A stretch of 64,000 nucleotides of DNA from Setaria digitata. Taxonomy: Eukaryota; Nematoda; Chromadorea; Rhabditida; Setariidae. Under the pieces are notes generated by a model, which was given only the letters and a program-made list of their open reading frames with translations, ran no database searches and had not been told where the DNA came from. This document shows, in pieces, positions 62,687 to 64,000 of this stretch. The translations under genes were made by a program, and so were the position numbers. Position 1 is the first letter of the stretch, and every line of letters begins with the position of its first letter. The stretch is from the NCBI GenBank assembly GCA_003640385.1, contig RCAB01000021.1:186001-250000 (forward strand), written 5' to 3'.

Positions 62687-64000
62687 CTACCATAAATGTT
62701 GTAAAGTTTCAAAATTAGAATTTTATTTAAAACAAAAATTTGAAATGCCGTGTGTAATGAGGGGTGAAGTGTATACTTGCAGCGTCTTTCAGATGGAGGA
62801 ATGAGCAGATATTTAGTAAGAAGGACAGAAGCGACAGATATTAAAAGTGATTATATCGCTATTTGTTACCATTAATTCTAGACCCTAGTGTGATTCTTCC
62901 AATATTTATTGTTGTTTCCCATCCATACAACGAATCTAAGAAACCTGACCATTCATTTCTGAAAATGACTTCTGAATGTCTTCTAGACATCTCATGGGAT
63001 TACAAAGGAGCTTAAATTTTCGTTTGTCTACGGCATTCTGGATGTGGTAATGAACGCCACGTCACAAACTTAGCCTCAATCGTCTCCAATCGCACCATGA
63101 AAGTTACTTCACATGAGTCCTTTTATAATTTTGATATTAAATAAAATTAGTCACTGCAAAGTCAAATTACTTCTATTTCCGCTGTTTACTTGGCTGTCTA
63201 GTTCTTCACTTATTGCAAAGACTTTCTGTTACTATGCTTTGCAACTATCACTGGAAAATTTTTATGACTTATTATGCACAACTTCATGATTCATATAAGC
63301 AACTGCAACACGAACATCACTAAAATATTCAACAGCTGAAACAAATCCAAAATTAAATTTCAATTTAGTAGTGGAAAAACAAATAGCAGCCTTAAAGAAA
63401 TGTCAATTCTACCTTACCGAATAAACTCTGCCGTATTCTAACACACAAAATTCTGAATCTCGATCACNCATTCTAACACACAAAACACTGAATCTCGATC
63501 ACTCACCAGTTTTTAAAGACTACCATCCTAATTTTCTTAAAGAAATGAAACTGACATAAATCGCTTCATATTAAGCACCACGAAATTAAAGAAACAAAAC
63601 AATACCATAACAACTTTCAACAATGAACCAATATGAAATAGATGAGGGAATAAGAGCTTAAAACATACGACATGAATTAATCTTTAAACAAAAGTTTAAA
63701 ACGGAAGCGAAACATGAGTTCACCTCACACTGAATGAAAAACTGAAAAAATACACAAAAATAATGCATTTAATTAAAATATCATTAAGAGAAAACACTAA
63801 GTATTACATAGTTGCTAGTGTATGAATGAACTACTGCACGATGAGCAGTGAAAAAAGAAGCAAATTGCTTAAGCATAAAAAATTGACATAAAAATGACTG
63901 AAATTACTAAAACGACCAGGGATCTCTTATAAATCTTACAAAAACAAACACAATATTTCACTGTTGGAAATATAAAAATGACTAGTACAAAATACAAGAT
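62687..64000. other. Unannotated right end with ambiguous base in a 35-bp duplication
   Basis: No exon is supported. A single N at 63468 sits at the junction of two near-identical copies of a block of about 33-35 bases (63435-63467 and 63470-63502). The final 500 bases are very AT-rich. Confidence 0.5.

Overview
The window is eukaryotic nuclear DNA, most likely from a parasitic nematode of the filarial/spirurid kind. The DNA is AT-rich, with many short exons split by introns of about 50-600 bases and long A/T homopolymer tracts. Several start codons sit 7-11 bases behind a TTTCAG-type acceptor with no convincing upstream exon, as expected for spliced-leader trans-splicing. The U1 snRNA gene near the right end starts AAACTTACCTGG, which to my recollection is how nematode U1 starts. 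No species call is possible from sequence alone. Gene models were assembled by hand from splice-site phase and known protein families; no search was run.

Layout. 1-2058: no gene seen. 2059-6931 (minus): nine-exon LASP-type actin-binding protein (LIM, nebulin repeats, SH3). 6932-19262: gene-poor, with one intact 113-codon secreted ORF (17686-18027, minus) and three weaker gene fragments (12273, 13541-15262, 16654). 19263-41273 (minus): a very large ATR/ATL-1 checkpoint kinase gene of many exons, with a fully resolved kinase and FATC end and a partly resolved HEAT-repeat half. 42314-42877 (plus): small secreted protein divergent from ATR. 43210-43888 (minus) and 50668-51227 (plus): two related small Ig-like proteins, one on each side of a DUSP19-like phosphatase (45376-47305, minus). 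52986-56753 (plus): thirteen-exon membrane protein with one clear kringle and two degenerate kringle-like segments. 59182-59586 (plus): 64-residue six-cysteine secreted peptide. 60058-60217 (plus): U1 snRNA. 60818-62686 (minus): the 3' exons of an unrecognised gene.

The named genes are housekeeping or signalling functions with no shared pathway: DNA-damage signalling (ATR), actin cytoskeleton (LASP), phosphatase signalling (DUSP) and splicing (U1). Between them lie small secreted or membrane proteins that look lineage-restricted. The most notable observations are the U1 gene, two GC-AG introns with the same GCAAGTTTT donor, the Ig-like paralogue pair that lacks the usual cysteines, the kringle-derived receptor-like protein, and two single-N positions each lying inside a short direct duplication.
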